Assembly (NCBI GenBank): GCA_030648695.1
Contig: JAUSHG010000030.1
Span: forward strand, 1-6,522
Direction of reading: 5' to 3'
Origin: a bacterium
GTDB lineage: Bacteria > Patescibacteriota > Minisyncoccia > Phycocordibacterales > UBA10002
DNA length: 6,522 nt
Below the pieces are notes generated by a model that saw only the letters and a program-made list of their open reading frames with translations, was not told where the DNA came from and searched no databases. The position numbers were made by a program, and so were the translations under genes. Shown here one piece after another: positions 5,094 to 6,522 of this stretch. Every line of letters starts with the position of its first letter. Positions within the stretch are counted from its first letter, which is position 1.

Positions 5094-5762
5094 CTAATAT
5101 TTCCCGACGCCGGGACCCGCGGGACTGTGATAGCTCACCCCGTGGTCGCCCGTGCCATGGTCGTTCAGGACCTCCTGAAGGATCGCAAATTCGCCCCAGA
5201 TTACAGGGCCAATCTCCGTTCCCGACGAATCAAGCCAGACGGATCCGACCTTGGTGGCGTCGGCCGGGACCGCCACGATTTTGACGAAGTAGTTCCAGGA
5301 GACTTCTTCACCGGCTACCACATACTCGCCTGACTGATGATTACTTAGCCATGCACCAGAGCCAACGTAGGTCGGATATCCGTAGTGCCTGTCCAGTTTT
5401 CCGTCGCCGTCCCGGTCTTGGTTACTCAACCAGGCTTCATTCCATTTCATGGCCAGCTGGTCGTTCCGATACGGCCAGGCCCAATGGGAGGCCGCCCCCG
5501 GATTTGCCGCAAGATACGTCGCGTCGTCCCCAGTGTAGGGAGGGAACCCGGCGCCATTGGCGTAGGAGTTAAAATATGACCCATTGAACGAATGGGACTG
5601 GTAATTGTATCCATAGGGGTCCACTCCAAGCGGAATCGCCTGGCCGGCAAGATATGAGCCGGGACTGTACGTGATTACCTTATCCTTGAGTGTTGCGGCA
5701 TTAGCCGAGCCAAACATGAGGAGGGCCACCACTGAGAGATAACCGATCAATAATTTTCTCAT
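5094..5762 (-). CDS. Exported protein with a DxDxDG calcium-loop-like motif
   Basis: I do not recognise a named family. From the ATG at 5762 the product has 222 residues. A textbook signal peptide (MRKLLIGY, a hydrophobic core, then GSANA) suggests cleavage after about residue 22, giving a secreted or cell-surface protein. The mature part is rich in Tyr, Trp, Gly and Asn. DRDGDGKLD (116-124) resembles the calcium loops of EF-hand, dockerin and thrombospondin type-3 repeats, and is followed by RHYGYPTYVGSGAWLSNH. A strand-rich segment (about 154-190, WNYFVKIVAVPADA) and a Gly/His-rich tail ending PAGPGVGKY complete it. A GTG 14 codons upstream (5804) extends the frame, but the ATG gives a normal signal-peptide N-region and is preferred. 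No Shine-Dalgarno sequence is visible in the A-rich leader. It converges on murF and shares a terminator with it. The function is unknown; calcium binding is inference. Confidence 0.8.
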   Translation of the reverse strand: MRKLLIGYLSVVALLMFGSANAATLKDKVITYSPGSYLAGQAIPLGVDPYGYNYQSHSFNGSYFNSYANGAGFPPYTGDDATYLAANPGAASHWAWPYRNDQLAMKWNEAWLSNQDRDGDGKLDRHYGYPTYVGSGAWLSNHQSGEYVVAGEEVSWNYFVKIVAVPADATKVGSVWLDSSGTEIGPVIWGEFAILQEVLNDHGTGDHGVSYHSPAGPGVGKY

Positions 5763-5920
5763 TGTTTTTTCTGTTTTCTTGTTTTTGCCCGCAACCCAAT
5801 TCACTAGATTAGTTTATTTAAGGAGCGAACTGCAGGAAAGAGTAGCATATACTACGGCATTATGCACTACGGCCCAATGGGGTCTGATCCCGTTTGGTCG
5901 TTGAATGTCTGAAGGAAACG

Positions 5921-5955
5921 ATGACCTCACGGGGAACCGTCGAGTACGGCTTTCG
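5921..5955 (+). repeat. 35-bp direct repeat, copy 1
   Basis: It matches 6146-6180 at 33 of 35 positions; the two differences (T/C and A/G) fall in the middle. The sequence begins ATGACCTCACGGGG and ends TACGGCTTTCG. In this copy CGGGGAA (5930-5936) pairs with TTCCCCG (5957-5963) to make a hairpin with an inner CCG/CGG stem. Confidence 0.85.
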
Positions 5956-5964
5956 ATTCCCCGC
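5951..5964 (+). repeat. 14-mer TTTCGATTCCCCGC, copy 1 of 3
   Basis: Exact copies also lie at 6057-6070 and 6344-6357. Each is preceded by, or is part of, a hairpin. The sequence resembles the 3' half of a tRNA T-arm (TTCGATTCC), but no pairing 5' T-stem or cloverleaf surrounds it. Confidence 0.85.
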
Positions 5965-6006
5965 GGGGACCGCGAATACGCTTATCGACCGCTACTCGGT
6001 CAGTAC

Positions 6007-6056
6007 AGGTTTCCCATTTCCTTACACCTTCGGTGCTCGGAAATAAGGGAGAACCT
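6007..6056. repeat. Long imperfect hairpin
   Basis: AGGTTTCCC (6007-6015) pairs with GGGAGAACCT (6047-6056) with one bulged A and one G/T wobble. After a two-base bulge, ATTTCC (6016-6021) pairs perfectly with GGAAAT (6039-6044). Total stem is about 15 bp. The second 14-mer copy starts at the next base. Confidence 0.7.
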
Positions 6057-6070
6057 TTTCGATTCCCCGC
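6057..6070 (+). repeat. 14-mer TTTCGATTCCCCGC, copy 2 of 3
   Basis: Exact copy, placed between the hairpin at 6007-6056 and the hairpin at 6072-6091. Confidence 0.85.
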
Positions 6071-6071
6071 C

Positions 6072-6091
6072 GTCCCGCAGCAGTGCGGGAC
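6072..6091. repeat. Perfect 8-bp hairpin
   Basis: GTCCCGCA (6072-6079) and TGCGGGAC (6084-6091) pair fully around loop GCAG. No T-tract follows. Confidence 0.75.
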
Positions 6092-6092
6092 T

Positions 6093-6153
6093 TGAGGTCA
6101 TTGAACAAAAACGGCCGCCAAAAGGCGGACGCGTTTTTGCACCAATGACCTCA
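6093..6153. terminator. Terminator-like hairpin nested in an 11-bp inverted repeat
   Basis: The outer arms TGAGGTCATTG (6093-6103) and CAATGACCTCA (6143-6153) are exact reverse complements. Inside, AAAAACG (6107-6113) pairs with CGTTTTT (6132-6138) and CCGCC with GGCGG around loop AAAA. A GC stem flanked by A and T tracts is the form of a bidirectional rho-independent terminator. No gene ends nearby inside the window, so what it would terminate is unclear. Confidence 0.65.
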
Positions 6154-6180
6154 CGGGGAACCGCCGGGTACGGCTTTCGG
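6146..6180 (+). repeat. 35-bp direct repeat, copy 2
   Basis: Second copy of 5921-5955, 225 bases downstream. Its first eight bases lie in the right arm of the 11-bp inverted repeat. The TTCCCCG partner needed for the copy 1 hairpin is missing here. Confidence 0.85.
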
Positions 6181-6188
6181 TCACTGAT

Positions 6189-6234
6189 AATTTGTTCGCC
6201 GCCGCTCACAAATTTCCGCGATTCTTACAGAATC
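6189..6234. repeat. Two adjacent small hairpins
   Basis: AATTTGT (6189-6195) pairs with ACAAATT (6208-6214) around a 12-base GC-rich loop. GATTCT (6220-6225) pairs with AGAATC (6229-6234) around loop TAC. Both stems are perfect. Confidence 0.6.
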
Positions 6235-6311
6235 TGTACACCTTTCGCATTTGAAGACAAACGCTCAAGGTCTTGCGAAGCTCCAAGTATTCGCTTCTCA
6301 CCCAACTCGCG

Positions 6312-6331
6312 ACCCGTTCTGCTGAACGGGT
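6312..6331. repeat. Perfect 8-bp hairpin
   Basis: ACCCGTTC (6312-6319) and GAACGGGT (6324-6331) pair around loop TGCT, twelve bases before the third 14-mer copy. Confidence 0.75.
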
Positions 6332-6343
6332 GCCCGCTCCGTC

Positions 6344-6357
6344 TTTCGATTCCCCGC
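6344..6357 (+). repeat. 14-mer TTTCGATTCCCCGC, copy 3 of 3
   Basis: Exact copy, lying between the hairpin at 6312-6331 and the terminator at 6378-6403. Confidence 0.85.
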
Positions 6358-6377
6358 GAGGTTGAAAAATTATAAAC

Positions 6378-6403
6378 AAAAACAGAGCTTCCGCTCTGTT
6401 TTT
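6378..6403. terminator. Perfect bidirectional rho-independent-type terminator
   Basis: AAAAACAGAGC (6378-6388) and GCTCTGTTTTT (6393-6403) form an 11-bp perfect stem with loop TTCC. The A and T tracts let it act on either strand. It could end a plus-strand transcript of the repeat region or a minus-strand transcript from a gene beyond the window. Confidence 0.85.
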
Positions 6404-6469
6404 GGTAATTTTTGAAGAAATACTATCCTTTGCTCGAACCTTTTTCAAGAGCCAAGAATGACCTCTCGT

Positions 6470-6508
6470 GCCTCGCCGACTCGGCACTCAACGCCTCGAA
6501 GACTCGGC
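6470..6508 (+). repeat. Two-copy repeat with 23-bp period
   Basis: GCCTCG-CC-GACTCGGC (6470-6485) and GCCTCG-AA-GACTCGGC (6493-6508) differ only in the middle two bases. The first also contains the interrupted palindrome GCCGA-C-TCGGC. The array may continue past the window edge. Confidence 0.7.
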
Positions 6509-6522
6509 GTTCCCGCCCCCGC

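Larger units (their letters stand above)
5763..6522. other. Gene-free, hairpin-dense repeat region
   Basis: I see no credible gene in these 760 bases. ORFs that cross it have no recognisable domain and are made largely of repeat translations, including a recurring LSIPRG or RGESK. The stretch holds at least eight inverted repeats, two of them terminator-like, a 35-base direct repeat, three copies of a 14-mer, four copies of GAGGTCAT in both orientations and a 23-bp-period repeat at the end. A TATACT at 5848-5853 could serve as a plus-strand -10, but no -35 is clear. A structured RNA, a decayed mobile element and a repeat cluster all remain possible. Confidence 0.6.

Noticed and set aside
5015..5333. 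Plus-strand open frames opposite the secreted-protein gene
   Set aside because: They lie antisense to a gene with a clear signal peptide and include the terminator hairpin; they are shadow frames.
5763..5804. GTG start at 5804 for the secreted protein
   Set aside because: It would put 14 mostly polar residues before the signal peptide; the ATG at 5762 gives a normal MRK N-region.
5951..6070. tRNA gene suggested by TTCGATTCC
   Set aside because: No complementary 5' T-stem, anticodon arm or acceptor stem could be built around any of the three copies.
5905..6375. Plus-strand open frame of 156 codons
   Set aside because: It has no recognisable domain or ribosome-binding site, and its translation repeats LSIPRG because it crosses the 14-mer repeats and several hairpins. 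Better explained as a chance frame in repeat DNA.
6206..6487. Minus-strand open frame of 93 codons
   Set aside because: It crosses the 11-bp terminator stem and the repeat units, is rich in Arg and Ser without a domain, and has no upstream ribosome-binding site.
5921..6508. CRISPR array
   Set aside because: The repeats are of different lengths and unequal spacing, and there are no cas genes in the window.

Overview
The window looks like a piece of a small-genome Candidate Phyla Radiation (Patescibacteria, probably Parcubacteria-type) chromosome. This rests on a stripped-down division/cell-wall (dcw) cluster, a MurF that begins at its ATP-binding domain with no standard N-terminal Mur domain, a free-standing GIY-YIG gene among housekeeping genes, and many short palindromic and heptamer repeats that enter coding sequence. 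The six genes stop with TAA or TAG and have no in-frame TGA, so the standard bacterial code fits. No database search was possible, so the taxonomic call is inference.

Layout. Positions 18-4997 form a plus-strand cluster: rsmH (16S rRNA methyltransferase), an ftsL-like divisome gene, a small GIY-YIG nuclease-family gene, ftsI (class B penicillin-binding protein) and a murF-type ligase. Apart from the GIY-YIG insertion this is the usual dcw order, but murE and mraY are absent from this stretch. RsmH modifies the ribosomal P site, FtsL and FtsI act in septal peptidoglycan synthesis, and MurF finishes the stem peptide of the precursor. A bidirectional terminator-like hairpin (5039-5073) separates the cluster from a convergent minus-strand gene (5094-5762). 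That gene encodes an exported protein with a calcium-loop-like DxDxDG motif. From about 5763 to the window end I see no credible gene. The stretch is unusually dense in hairpins and short repeats and contains two terminator-like hairpins.

Main observations. (1) Arrays of 7-bp units, with a different consensus at each site, lie directly before or across the start codons of rsmH, ftsL and murF. In the last two the array flips orientation halfway, giving an imperfect hairpin. A similar heptamer run lies inside the murF coding sequence. (2) C/G-rich palindromic elements interrupt rsmH and murF in frame and encode similar peptides (PF-[TQ]-[KR]-G-x-x-E-S). (3) A perfect 20-bp inverted repeat with a 69-bp spacer separates the GIY-YIG gene from ftsI; its right arm ends in TATAA, and with the next base this forms a consensus -10 box just before the ftsI start codon. 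(4) The GIY-YIG protein has Cys in place of both tyrosines of its first motif. (5) The 5.9-6.5 kb stretch could be a structured RNA, a degenerate repeat element or a repeat graveyard; the sequence alone does not decide.
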